64,000 bases of DNA from Phanerochaete sordida (Eukaryota > Basidiomycota > Agaricomycetes > Polyporales > Phanerochaetaceae): NCBI GenBank assembly GCA_019973155.2, contig BPQB01000002.1:930001-994000 (forward strand), written 5' to 3'. The position numbers and the translations under genes were made by a program. Of this stretch, positions 54,320 through 64,000 are shown one piece after another. Position 1 is the stretch's first letter. Every line of letters starts with the position of its first letter. Below the pieces are notes generated by a model, which was not told where the DNA came from, did not search any database, and was given only the letters and a program-made list of their open reading frames with translations.

Positions 54320-55677
54320 ATGTCTCTGCCCACACGTAAAGTCGGCGATGCCGATGTCAGCTGCATCGGCTACGGAGCGATGGGCTTGTCTGCCTTCTAC
54401 GGCCCCGCTAAGCCGGACGAGGAGCGTTTCAAGGTCGGTAGCCGACTTCCCATCGTCATGGCCGTTTTGTCTCACGCCGTATCTTCCAGGTCTTGGATGC
54501 TGCCTACGAAAGCGGCTGCCGGTTCTGGGACACGTCGGACATGTACGGCGACAGCGAAGAGCTGATTGGCAAGTGGTTCAAGCGCACCGGCAAGCGCAAC
54601 GAGATATTCCTCGCCACCAAGTTCGGCTTCCGCAGCGGCTCGTGGGCCGGGAACGCGTTCAGGATCGATGGCACGCCTGAGTACACCAGGGAGGCTATCG
54701 ACAACTCCCTGAAGAGGCTCGGGGTGGACCACGTCGATTTGTGGTACCTCCACCGGTACGCAGACTCCAACGCTCTCAGCTCACCGCTCTGACCCAAGCC
54801 CTACAGGCCGGATGCGAGCGTTCCTATCGAGGTGTGAAGCTACGACGCCATATTCCAGCCTGTCGCTGATGACAGCGTCCCGCAGCTGACCGTCGGCGCG
54901 ATGTCTGAGGCCGTCAAGTAAGCTCTCCCGGCACCCTCCACTCCGTCCGCTGACCCTCCGTACCTAGGGCCGGCAAGACCAAGTACCTCGGCATCTCCGA
55001 GTGCTCCGTGGCGACGCTCCGGCGCGCACACGCCGTGCACCCGATGGCCGCCGCGCAGTTCGAGTACGCGCCCTTCACGCTCAACGTCGAGGACGCGCAA
55101 ATCGGGATCCGCGACGCGTGCGCGGAGCTCGGCATCGCGCTCGTCGCGTACAGCCCGCTCGGCCGCGGGATCCTCGCGGGCAAGATCGTGCGTGCACTCT
55201 GCCTCCTCTTTATGCGCTCGCGCCGCCCGCTGACGATGTGTGCGTACGCAGGACCTCGACGCGCTCAGCGACGGCGACATCCGCAAGATCATGAACTACC
55301 CGCGCTACAAGCGCGAGAACTTCCAGCTCGTGCTCCAGCTCGTCGACGTTCTCGGCGCGATCGGCGCACGGCACGACGCGACGCCTGCGCAGATCTCGCT
55401 TGCCTGGCTCCTCGCGCAGGGTCCAAATGTCATCCCTATCCCGGGAACGACCAACATCTCCGTAAGTCATGCTTTGACGTTGGAGCGTGTATATAGGGCT
55501 GACAGTCAACGACAGCGCGTCGAAGAGAACGTCAAGGCTGCAAGCATCAAGCTCACGGCCGCGGACCTCAAGGAGATCCGCGACGCAGTCGAGCGCGCGG
55601 GCCTGCACAAGATCATGCGCAACCCGGAAGGCTTCGAGGCCTACCACTTTATCGATACGCCTCCTCTGCAGCAGTAA
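54320..55677 (+). CDS. aldo-keto reductase
   Basis: Exons 54320-54433, 54490-54755, 54807-54831, 54886-54917, 54968-55187, 55252-55461 and 55516-55677 give 342 aa. It is an NADPH-dependent reductase of aldehydes or ketones in the cytosol, of the AKR8/AKR13-like type. The catalytic tetrad is complete: Asp52 and Tyr57 in WDTSDMYGDSEELIG, Lys82 in LATKFG and His126 in LWYLHR. Also seen are KTKYLGISECSVATLRRAH, AAQFEYAPFT, VAYSPLGRGIL and the cofactor-binding GPNVIPIPGTTN. Two exons are only 25 and 32 nt. A decayed partial copy, including intron sequence, lies at 29075-29735. Tail-to-tail with the CBS-domain gene, 168 bp apart. Substrate unknown. Confidence 0.92.
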
Positions 55678-55845
55678 ACACGAAGCTCAGGTGCATATAG
55701 TCTACACTGTCTCGGTGGTTTGATCCATACGACTGTACATGTACACAGAAATTTACAGCTACTAGAAACAGAATGATACACTTTGTGAGGAATTCAGCAG
55801 CCTAAAACCAGTCCATGGAACAAGCGAGGCCCATAATGCACGCAG

Positions 55846-57798
55846 TCACCTCGGGACGCGCGCGGCCCACTGCGAGATCGACTGCATGTTCTCGAGGCTG
55901 GGTATCCGCCCGCTGAGGCCGGAGCCGGGTGAGCTCGAGATCGCGGGCGGGAGCCCTGGGCTGATGTTGACGCCAGACATGGACGAGGTCGACGTGCGCT
56001 TGCCGCGCAGGCTCCCGCTGAGGCTCCCACTGAGCCCGGTGCGGCTGCTCGAGCGCGAGCGCCCGATGTTTGCGAAGGTATCTGGCGAGCGGGACGACAG
56101 AGAGGATGTGGAGGACGCAGAAGACGCTCTGCGATGTCGGACCATCGCTTGGGGGTCCACGTCTGGTAGTTTGGCTAGGCGGGCGAAGATAGAGAGGACT
56201 GATCGAGAAACGTGAGCGAGTCTGCGTCGTTCATTCTAGACGACCGAGGCTGCGTACCGTCGACGATGGACACAACTCCAGATAAAGTAGTGCTGCGTGC
56301 GGGTGGAGATGGTGTTGCATCATCTGAGATAAATAATCTGTGCGAATTGGCTGCAGTGCATGAGTGTAAGTGTGGAGCAAGGAACAGCTGAATTACCCAC
56401 TCGCAACGATCTTCTGCATAGCATGAAGCAGCGTAGTTGCAGGCGCTACACTGTATACTACAGAACATCGTCAGAGAAAAGAAGAGCCGATACCGCGACA
56501 GACATACCGGGATACTTGTCGGCACCGTCCGTTGAACCATCCGGCTCCTGTATGCTGTGTCAGGCAGTGCCTCCATTTCAGAGATAGCGAACACCGACTT
56601 TGATCGCAGAGATGAACACATGGAGCGGGGTTGACAAGATTTGGCTGCTTTGGGACGGCACGACAAGCTAAAACGCGTTCAGTCCTTGGACACATGAACA
56701 AGACTGCGCTGCATACCTTCCCGATGTCAGTGACGGACACCGCGCTGAGGAGCCGGCCGCCCTCCTCTTCGAGAACGGCGACACTGCTGACGCCGCAGTC
56801 GCTCATGAGACGCATCGCGTCGAGCACAGTATCGCTCGCCTTGAGCGCGACGACGGAGCTGTACAGGTAGAGAGAGGGGAGCGCGTGGGCCAGGAGCGGC
56901 GCTTGGAAGAAGCCCGCGAGGCCGGGCGTGCGCTGGCCGTTGACGGTGAACCACTCGAGGAGGGCCTTGTCTGAGACCATACCGAGGTACGCCGGCGACG
57001 GGTGCGGCGCACGAATGAGCACTGGAGCGCCGTGAGCCACGATGTGCCACCGATAAGGAACGCACTTGCCTCTGTGGGTGCCCTTCGCGAAGATGCTCAG
57101 AAGCGAGATGATGGTTGCGTCATCCGGGAGTATTTCGAGTGGATTTTTCTCCGAGAGGTCTGCGGCGCAAGTGAGCTTAAGTGAAGGCTATGGGAAGTCT
57201 AATTGGACGTACTGCTGACGAGGCGGACGGGTACGCGACCGGTCTTTGCTGCGACTATGATTTCTTCTGTGCGTGGCTTTTCGCGCAGCTCTTCTGGAGA
57301 CCAGCGATGTCGCGTAGCAGCGAGGGTGAGAAAGGCATTGACGTCCGGGAACTAGTGGCAATCAGTCGGGGTCCGAGGCACGCCCTGCGCTGGGCACGCA
57401 CGTCAAAGAGACCCATGAACGGCGCATCGTGGGGAGATGAGGTCGGCGGCTTGTTCACAGCAATGCACGGAACATGCTTCGTCAAGAGGACCTGCAAAAC
57501 GCGAACGGAGATGGGACGTAGGTCGGTCGCCAAGGAACTCTGCGGCGCACCTCGCAAGCATCCTCTACGCTGGTCTCCGCGTCAACCGCGAGGACGGGCG
57601 AGTCAATGAGCTCTACAGAAGGCCTGCGTCGTGTTACGTTCTCGGGATGCGCGCAGCGGCGGACGTACCCCTGGCTGGCACGGTGTGCCAAGTCTGGACC
57701 CAAGCGTCGAGCTCCGGGGCCTGGAGGTCGGGGCTCTGCAAGGGCGAGGGGCTGCGCAAGGACATGCTGGAGACGGAGATGCGTTTCCTGTGGGCCAT
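55846..57798 (-). CDS. four-CBS-domain protein (Snf4/Sds23-like)
   Basis: Exons 57798-57669, 57612-57551, 57491-57402, 57351-57213, 57159-57070, 57021-56717, 56667-56599, 56547-56508, 56457-56401, 56350-56258 and 56198-55846 give 475 aa. Paired CBS modules bind adenine nucleotides and sense energy state; Snf4 is the gamma subunit of the SNF1/AMPK kinase and Sds23 a related stress and cell-cycle regulator. CBS blocks are visible as SPVLAVDAETSVEDAC..HVPCIAV, NPLEILPDDATIISLL..YLGMVSD, ALKASDTVLDAMRLMSDCGVSSVAVL..AVSVTDIG and VAPATTLLHAMQKIVATNSHRLF..GVVSIVDVLSIFARLA. The C-terminal 110 residues are Ser-rich and disordered. Intron 57022-57069 has a GC donor (AGAG|gcaagt), the commonest non-canonical type; no GT site restores the frame there. 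The start at MAHRKR is the first ATG leading into the conserved part. Confidence 0.87.
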
Positions 57799-58071
57799 GG
57801 CGGGGAGGAGGAGGAGGCGGGTGGCTGGGAGGCTACATGGGCATGGGAGGGCTAAAGTGCCGCTGTATTCTCGCGTCTCCGTCGACGGCGGGCGTTCGTG
57901 ACCTCTCTCGCCGTCCGCTTTCGGCATGGCGCACGTCCGCTCCTTACGTCACATCAGCGCGACGCAGAGTAAAGATAAGATAAGATCAACGCGCTCGAGT
58001 AATACATACGTCCCTCCTCCTCAAAGTCCATACACACACCGCTGCTCATCCAGGCATTGCCACCCCGCCGC

Positions 58072-60262
58072 TCATCCTGCCATTGCCACCACACCATCCC
58101 ACAAATGTCCGCCGACGCTCAGTAACGCGCCGCCAGCGAGTTTCCCTAGCTTCTTCAGCTCCCGCAGGTGCACATGTTGACGTTCCACCGGCATCTGCGT
58201 GCTGTACGCCACCGCAGCCGCGACACCGAGCACGACGACGCCAGCCGTCACGAGGCGCGGATCCATCGTCATGCGCCGCCGCTTGTGCAGCTTGCTGCGT
58301 CTTCGCTTGCGGTCGTGCGCGCCCTTCTCGTCGTCCTCCGTCTTCGCTTCGCGCTCTTCAGGCGGCCGGAGCACGATGAGGTCCGGCTGCAACACTATCC
58401 GCTCCGCGTCGTCGTCCCGGGGCAACCGCGCGGGGTCTTCAGACCATGTGAGCATCACGCTCTGCGGTCCCATGATGGACGGCAGGTCCACCGACGGCGC
58501 CATGGGAGGGAAGCGTGCGAAGAGCTCGTCGGCGCTCGCGAGGAGCGTCGAGAGTGCGATTCTTGGCCGCCGGGTGCTGTCGTCTGGCTCGATGGGTGAC
58601 GCAGCAGGCGCGTCGTCGAAGGTTGCAGGTGGAGGCGTCCCTGAGACGTTCTCGCCCTCGCTCTCGCCTTCGCCCTCGGGGGCAGTCTGGGAAGATCCGG
58701 CAGTGTCCATCGAGGGATCATGCGTGTGTCCAGACTTCTTCTCGCTCTCGTCCGAGACCAAGGTAAGTTCCTCGTGGGCCGCTGGCACGTCGGTGTCCGC
58801 CTCGCTGGGTGCCGAGGAGTCGTCGACCAGCGTAGAGTCGTCTGCCTGGGAGAAGACAGACTCGTCTGGGTCGCTGGTGGCGACAGGTGAGGACGGGACG
58901 TCTAATGAGTCAGGAACGGCCGGGTGAGAGGGAATGAAGTCGCCGGGCTCAGGTGACCGTGACGTCTTTTCATGCAGGCGTTCTGCGTCGACCTGGGCTT
59001 CTTCCAGGATAATCTGGGGTGCTTGCTTCGCCACGGCGCTCTCGGTCGAGTGAATGGCGTCGTCTACAGGGTCTTCAGCAGCAGCGTGTTCGTGTGAGCT
59101 GGAGCTCTCGTCTTCATCGACCAGGTCTGGCAGACTGCTCAGCAGAGAATGGATCATGCCGTCCTCGCCTTCCTCTTCGAGCCGGCGCACTTCGTCCTTG
59201 CGTGCGAGCAGCACCGCGGCGGCAAGGTACACGCTCGCGACGGGCGGCCGCGCGAGCAGGTAGTCGAATACATGCTGGATGAGCGGCAGGGTCGGCACGT
59301 CGTGCGAGAAGAGCGTCAGCAGGTTCGAGAGCGCGTAGTACGGCAGCGGTGTTGCGCCTTCGAGCAATGCAGCATACTCCGGATCGGCTTCGCGGAGCAC
59401 CCGTTGCAACACGCTGTCGAAGTCGCGGGCGTAAGCAAGACGTAACAGCTGGAGAGTCGGTGCGGCGTACCGGAGCAGCCCGATGACAGGTTCGAGGCCT
59501 GCGCCCATCGCGTCGCGCAGCCGGTGCAGGCTGAGCTTTTCCGCGGCCGGGAGTTGTAGCTCTTTTGGGAGCGTGAGGTACAGCACCGAGATGATGTCGT
59601 GGTAGCCCTGCGGCGTGTGTCCCGCTCAGTCAGGCTCAGGTATAACATACGCTTCGGTAATGGGCAGCGCACCTGGAAGTAGCTCAGCGTTCGTCGTCGC
59701 CTGAAGAGCTCTACTATCAGCTCGTACAACTCGTCTTGTCTTCTTTGTCGCTCGCTCATGTCGCCTGGCATGATGTCAGCGAGACCCGCCTGGCGCCCCG
59801 AGGCAGAGGAGGGTTCACCTACTGGGTACAACACAAAGCTGCGGTCTGTGTCCAGCTTGATCTGTCGCTCGTCTCCGTGGGGCTCCGCCACTGGCACGTT
59901 CCTCTTCTTAGCGTCGTCTGGCGTCCCAGGACGCTTGGCTCCGGACTGTGCGAGAGGCTCGATGCCCAGCAGCTGCGTCCTGCAGGACATACGTCTCAGC
60001 ACACAAGACCAGCACGCCACAGCAACCATAACACGCACCATATCTCCACCCTCCGTTTGCCAAACCCTCCAGACTGCAGACTCAGCTTGCGCAGGCCCTC
60101 CCAATCCACAGACGACTCCGTGCTGGTCCCAGCGGGCTCGGTGACGTCTTGCTTCACATCCGCCGCATGTCCTACGTTGTGTCGATTCCGAAGTGTAGTT
60201 TCTGATAGTATAGCGCTGCTCTGTGCCGAGGCCGGAGGGGGTGGCACAAGTGGTGGGGGCAT
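58072..60262 (-). CDS. TBC-domain Rab GTPase-activating protein, TBC1D20/Gyp8-like
   Basis: Exons 60262-60039, 59979-59819, 59764-59673 and 59607-58072 give 670 aa. TBC proteins switch off Rab GTPases. Both catalytic fingers are present: IKLDTDR (Ile115, Asp118, Arg121) and YFQG (157-160, Gln159), followed by HRLRDAMG and LLTLFSHDV as in the TBC1D20/Gyp8/Gyp10 branch. A large acidic, Ser/Glu-rich linker (about 320-560) leads to a C-terminal membrane anchor (about 611-628), also found in TBC1D20, which acts on Rab1/Ypt1 at the ER. The anchor supports that branch. The start at MPPPL was chosen as the first ATG in frame with DWEGLRKLSL; the true start could be slightly different. It is followed upstream by the perilipin gene on the same strand. 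Confidence 0.88.
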
Positions 60263-60714
60263 CGGTCGTGGAAGAGCTGCAAGAGGGTGGCTGCACAGTG
60301 CACAGCGCAGCAGCGCGTCGGCCAGTCGGCGTCTATCTCGATGTCCCGCGCGGTGCGCGTCACTCCGGTGGCGCTTACCTCCGTGCACTGGTCGCGTCCG
60401 CCGCCAGTGACCATGCCAGACCAACGGACGCGAAGTCTGTGATAGAAAGAGTGTGTAAGGAGTTTAAGTATACAGCCACACGTTCTAATTTAATTTCTCG
60501 TCTACAGGATACATACGGTGCTCAGGAACGGATCACAGTCTATGCGCCAAGAATTATCGTAAGAACGCGTGCGATATCATAGAAGAAGAAAGAGAGGGGG
60601 GAATCCAGGAGTGCCAAAGAGAATAGAAAACGTGAACCATGGATACAGAAAGGTGAAGGTAACCGTCTATGAGGGGGAGTCATAACCACACACGAAGCCA
60701 GGACGAACGACACT
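60263..60714. other. TBC promoter and perilipin 3' flank
   Basis: A 450-bp spacer between two minus-strand genes. The right half is A-rich and includes agaagaaagagagggggg-type purine runs; no coding signal. Confidence 0.45.
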
Positions 60715-61861
60715 TTAATGAGCTGCGCCATTTCCGTTGACCGCACCGTTGCCGTTAACGCCGTTCACGGTGCCATTGGTCGCAGCGTCGGCCTTCTCTG
60801 CCGCCTTGCCACGTAGCGAGTCGAGGATCTCCTGTGCGCGCGCTTGGGTAGCCTCGAGCAGGGGGTTGACGCGCTCCTGAACGTGGTCGCGGATCTTCTG
60901 GACCTTCTCGTTAAGGGGATCGGAGGAGGTCAGGATGGTAGAGATATCGGAGATTGTGGTGGTCAGGTGCGCGGAGATGTCGTTGAAGGAAGACTGAAGC
61001 TGGGCGGGGAGAGTTGCAGTGGATTGCTACAACAGCGGTGAGTCGATGCGGTCGCTGAGACAAGGGGTGTGCAGCGTACCTGGACCTTGGCAAGCTCCTG
61101 AAGCATGGCGTCGCTGACGACGTGCACCTTTTCTTGGGCAGCACCGTAGCTCGATGAAGCGACGGCAGTGACCTGCTGCGCGGCTTCGGTGGCGCGCTTC
61201 ACCAATACATTCTGCGTCTTGATCTGGTTGATCTGCTCCGCGGAGAGCTTGAGCAGCTGGTCGCTGAGGTCGACCGAGAGCGCGTACGCGCGCTGGTACT
61301 GATACTTCGGAGGTTCTGTGGGAGAAGCCGACTCGGGTGTTCCGGTCGCTGAATGAATCTTCTTCACCGTGTCCTGGAAGTAGTCGACGACAGGCGCGAA
61401 ACGCTGTCGGACAGTAAGCAATGACGTCTACTGCGACCGAAGATCCTACATACCTGGTCGATGCCCTGGACCACGGTCAGGGCAGGAGTCCGGACCTTTT
61501 CATCGATGGTCTTGTTGGCAAGGTCGCGTGCTTGGTCGCTGCGCCCCTTGAGGTCCTTGACGATGTCCTCCGTCGGGGTCTTGAACGGGTACGGGTAGCG
61601 CGACTCTACGACGTCGACCGCCATGTTCGCGAGCCCGTCGGCGCGGACAATGAGTGGGGCAAGGGTCTTGGAGACGGGCTCGGTGTATCCGAGCGCGGCC
61701 TTGGAGAGACTCTGTGCAGTCGCATACGAAGAACGCGTGTACGGGTTGTTGGACAACGTCTGGTGGAGGGTCTCGAGCGAGTCAGCGACGAGCGGGATGG
61801 AGGCGACGCGGGTGAGGATGGTGAGTTCGGGGGCAGGGGGCTGGGACTGGGTCTCTGCCAT
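60715..61861 (-). CDS. perilipin-family lipid-droplet protein
   Basis: Exons 61861-61454, 61403-61080 and 61026-60715, with introns of 50 and 53 nt in phase 0, give 347 aa. Fungal perilipins (such as Mpl1 and Pln1/Pet10) coat lipid droplets and control triglyceride storage. The N-terminus shows LTRVASIPLVADSLETLH and NPYTRSSYATAQSLS, the perilipin PAT-like opening, then PFKTPTEDIVKDLKG and long amphipathic helices (about 137-300) rich in Lys, Glu, Gln and Ala. The C-terminus ends in an Asn/Gly-rich repeat (VNGVNGNGAVNGNGAA). ATG at 61861 follows a run of A/T and opens MAETQSQ. It is the only ATG giving this start. Function is by homology; the helix pattern is directly visible. Confidence 0.88.
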
Positions 61862-63642
61862 CTTTTTTTCTGCGGGCGGCGCGAGGGGGAACGAACAGGA
61901 GAAGAGAAAAACGGGTGAGTCTGGAGAGGCACGTTTGAGCGAGATAAGACGCTTTTGAGGACTGCAGAGCGCATTCGCATGTGATTTCCCGCCTCCGCGT
62001 CGTTCTCCCACGTTTCTGCCACGTGCGCTCGTTAGCGCGCTCCGCCCCTGCATTTTCCCTCGCGAATTGTCTGTGATTTTCGCGTTCCTCCTCGCAACCG
62101 CCCTTTGCTTCCTCCGCTGCGCAGGCCAGGCCAGAACGCGGGACGGGAAGCCTGTCTCGTAATACTTCAAGCCCATCGGATCTGCGCCCAGCTAGTCCGC
62201 CGCTACTCCTACAGGGGCTCCCTCCAATTTGTCCTGCCCGCTCCCCAGTGTATGAGCAGGCCAGATAGCTCTCTTCGCAATAGGTACGCAATCTATGTTT
62301 GGAAAACATCGCACCGCCTCGCATGCCACCAAGCCATCGCAATTTGTCTCGGGTGACGCAGAGCTTAGTGCGGGCGCACAGCTGCCAGTGCGTACGGCCC
62401 GCCCCAGCCATCTGCCTTTATCGCGACCGCTGCCGGTGCCCTCGATCGCCCCCATTCACTTGACCTCTCCTGACGTGCTCCGATGCTAAACTGCGGAAGG
62501 GGTGCGATGCCTCTTTCACATGCCCGCTGGCAGAAACCAAGGTTCGACGCTTCTTACCCAAGTCCTGGGACTTCTCGGCGTGGTGTTATCAGTTGCTATA
62601 CAATAGCCTTACCGTCTCACCTCAGCAGTTAAATACGAGCTCAGTGAGTGTGTCGATTCATCCTCCATTCCTTCACGCCGACGACATCGAGACAGGTCGG
62701 CTCATACACTGCGCATCAGCGTGATGTCTTGGTGTGCGACTGCCTTTCCATATGGCGGGGCGGTCGCGGCGCTGATGTATTGAGGTGCTCAGAGCTCGAG
62801 CCTTCTCGAGCATGCGTCGACTGATCTGGTCTGCCCTTAGAACATTCTTCCAATGCACCATCGGAAGATGATGCGACCATTGGCAACCTCGAAAACCGGC
62901 GGCGTTTTCGCCCAATTGACTGAATGAACAGCGTGGAGGCTACAATGGAGAAGTGCGCCACGGAGGGCGATACCACGGTACAGTCATCTATGTATCCCCG
63001 TGAGCCCCTGCAGCTCGATTTTGTTGCGACGTTTGCCAAAATCGTCTGGCTATCCCCATATGGCGCTGACAAGATACGTTTCGGCCGCAAACGCTACTGA
63101 ATACCTGGATTCACAGATTTTTTTGGCTATCACCGCGCTCCAGCGCCCTATTTTGCGTGAGTTCGTCGGCCTGCCACCTTCCGTGGTCCTCTCGGCGTTG
63201 TTCTTGCTCGGAGAGCAAGCTAACCCCCAGCGGAATGACGGGCGGCTGAAGCTCTATTTGGCACTGTTTACCCCCTTCCCGGCCTCGGTAATCGCTTTCC
63301 ACGATTTCCACCCGTCTCGAGCTCCTGCTCAGCCTCTCCGAGCAAGATATCGCGCCGCACCGCAGGCGCCTTTCGAGTTCGCAGAGGCGCGGTCTCCGAG
63401 CTCCTACAGCGCCTGTTGCCTCTGCCAAACAAGCCCCAACAACGCGGTTCGCGCGACCCGCGTCGTTTGGACTTGTTTGGCACCGGGCGGTTAAGCTGGG
63501 CCATCCGCCCGCCAGCCTCAAATACGAGCCTTTCAGCGGTCTTGTCCGCCACCACCACCTCTCTTCTCTACCACCACCACCATCCCTATTCCTCTTCTTC
63601 CAACTCTCCACCCTCTTCCTGCGTCTGTGTAAGACGTAGCCG
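61862..63642. other. intergenic, nothing recognised apart from a hairpin
   Basis: Perilipin promoter at the left, then about 1.6 kb of mixed composition. Open frames (61782-62411 minus, 63000-63494 plus, 63111-63686 minus) overlap in different frames and lack domains. An imperfect hairpin occupies 63423-63482. Confidence 0.4.
63423..63482. repeat. 60-bp imperfect inverted repeat (hairpin)
   Basis: TGCCAAACAAG at the left pairs exactly with CTTGTTTGGCA at the right, and the inner arms AACAACGCGG and CCGCGTCGTT pair with one mismatch, leaving short internal bulges and a loop around ttcgcgcgac. No flanking duplication was found. Confidence 0.75.
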
Positions 63643-64000
63643 ATGGATCCTGAAGGCCACAAGCCACACAAGACAGGCCGCCACACCGTCCCTCACTACA
63701 TGCCGTCGACGGGAATCGTACGCAATGCATCAAGAACGACACCAGCCAGGACGCCCAATGACTGTACGTCGTACTCTATATGTCTTGCCTGGCGGCCCTC
63801 GCCGCCCGTCTCGAAGACCTGGATGCCACAGTCTAGTACTGCAAGAGGCCACACCTGAGTCTACGCCAAACTGCCAGCCGTGATTCCAGTGGATACGAGA
63901 TATCATACACTGCGGGGAGCCTTGCTCTGGGCTTGTTGGACCGTCTTAATCCTGGTCAGAAAGTGTCTCCGTCCTGTTGGCCCCATGGTCTTGCCGCTGT
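63643..64000 (+). CDS. possible 5' end of a gene running off the window
   Basis: An ATG at 63643 (gtagccgATGGATCC) follows a long pyrimidine-rich CT/CCACC tract (63550-63615) of the kind that precedes many fungal starts. It opens a frame MDPEGHKPHKTGRHTVPHYM and about 25 more residues to a possible donor gtacgt at 63764. The product is basic and His/Pro-rich with no domain. Continuation beyond the donor is not certain; this is a tentative partial gene. Confidence 0.25.

Noticed and set aside
60485..60600. Whether the A/T-rich stretch could be an origin or small RNA gene
   Set aside because: Only ordinary 3' flank composition; no conserved box or fold.

Overview
This is 64 kb of nuclear DNA from a filamentous basidiomycete, most likely an Agaricomycete. 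The evidence is dense spliced genes with introns of about 50-60 nt (gt..ag with short cag/tag acceptors), C/G-ending codons, a DUF6699-type protein, basidiomycete-style seven-helix membrane proteins and a pcc1-like HMG-box gene. All gene models below were spliced by hand; every exon sum stays in frame. No rRNA, CRISPR or viral gene was seen.

Layout, left to right. 0-11 kb: a Pro/Ser/His-rich protein, ESCRT-II Vps22 facing a sugar isomerase-like TIM-barrel protein, a tRNA-Gly, a 14-exon DAL5-type MFS transporter and exosome subunit Rrp46. 11-25 kb: a sparse, very GC-rich interval holding only an HMG-box regulator, a RidA-like protein and a secreted six-hairpin glycosidase. 25-32 kb: lunapark (ER shaping), a DUF6699 protein, a decayed aldo-keto reductase copy and a small hAT-like transposon with intact target-site duplication. 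32-36 kb: a CSC1/OSCA mechanosensitive channel gene whose start codon is split by an intron, and a small UstYa-like protein. 37-56 kb: a P450, a truncated membrane-protein gene, two tandem seven-helix proteins (one frameshifted), a second MFS transporter that is exon-for-exon the paralog of the first, a UbiA prenyltransferase and an intact aldo-keto reductase. 55-62 kb: a CBS-domain protein, a membrane-anchored TBC1D20-like Rab GAP and a perilipin. The last 2 kb may hold the 5' end of a gene running off the window.

How the genes relate: most are housekeeping trafficking/ER/lipid functions (Vps22, lunapark, TBC, perilipin, CSC1, Rrp46, CBS). The 35.5-55.7 kb stretch is more accessory: UstYa-like protein, P450, MFS, UbiA and AKR lie together, the parts list of a small tailoring/specialised-metabolism neighbourhood, although no polyketide, peptide or terpene synthase is present. 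Duplication is a theme: MFS pair, AKR plus pseudogene, and the seven-helix tandem pair.
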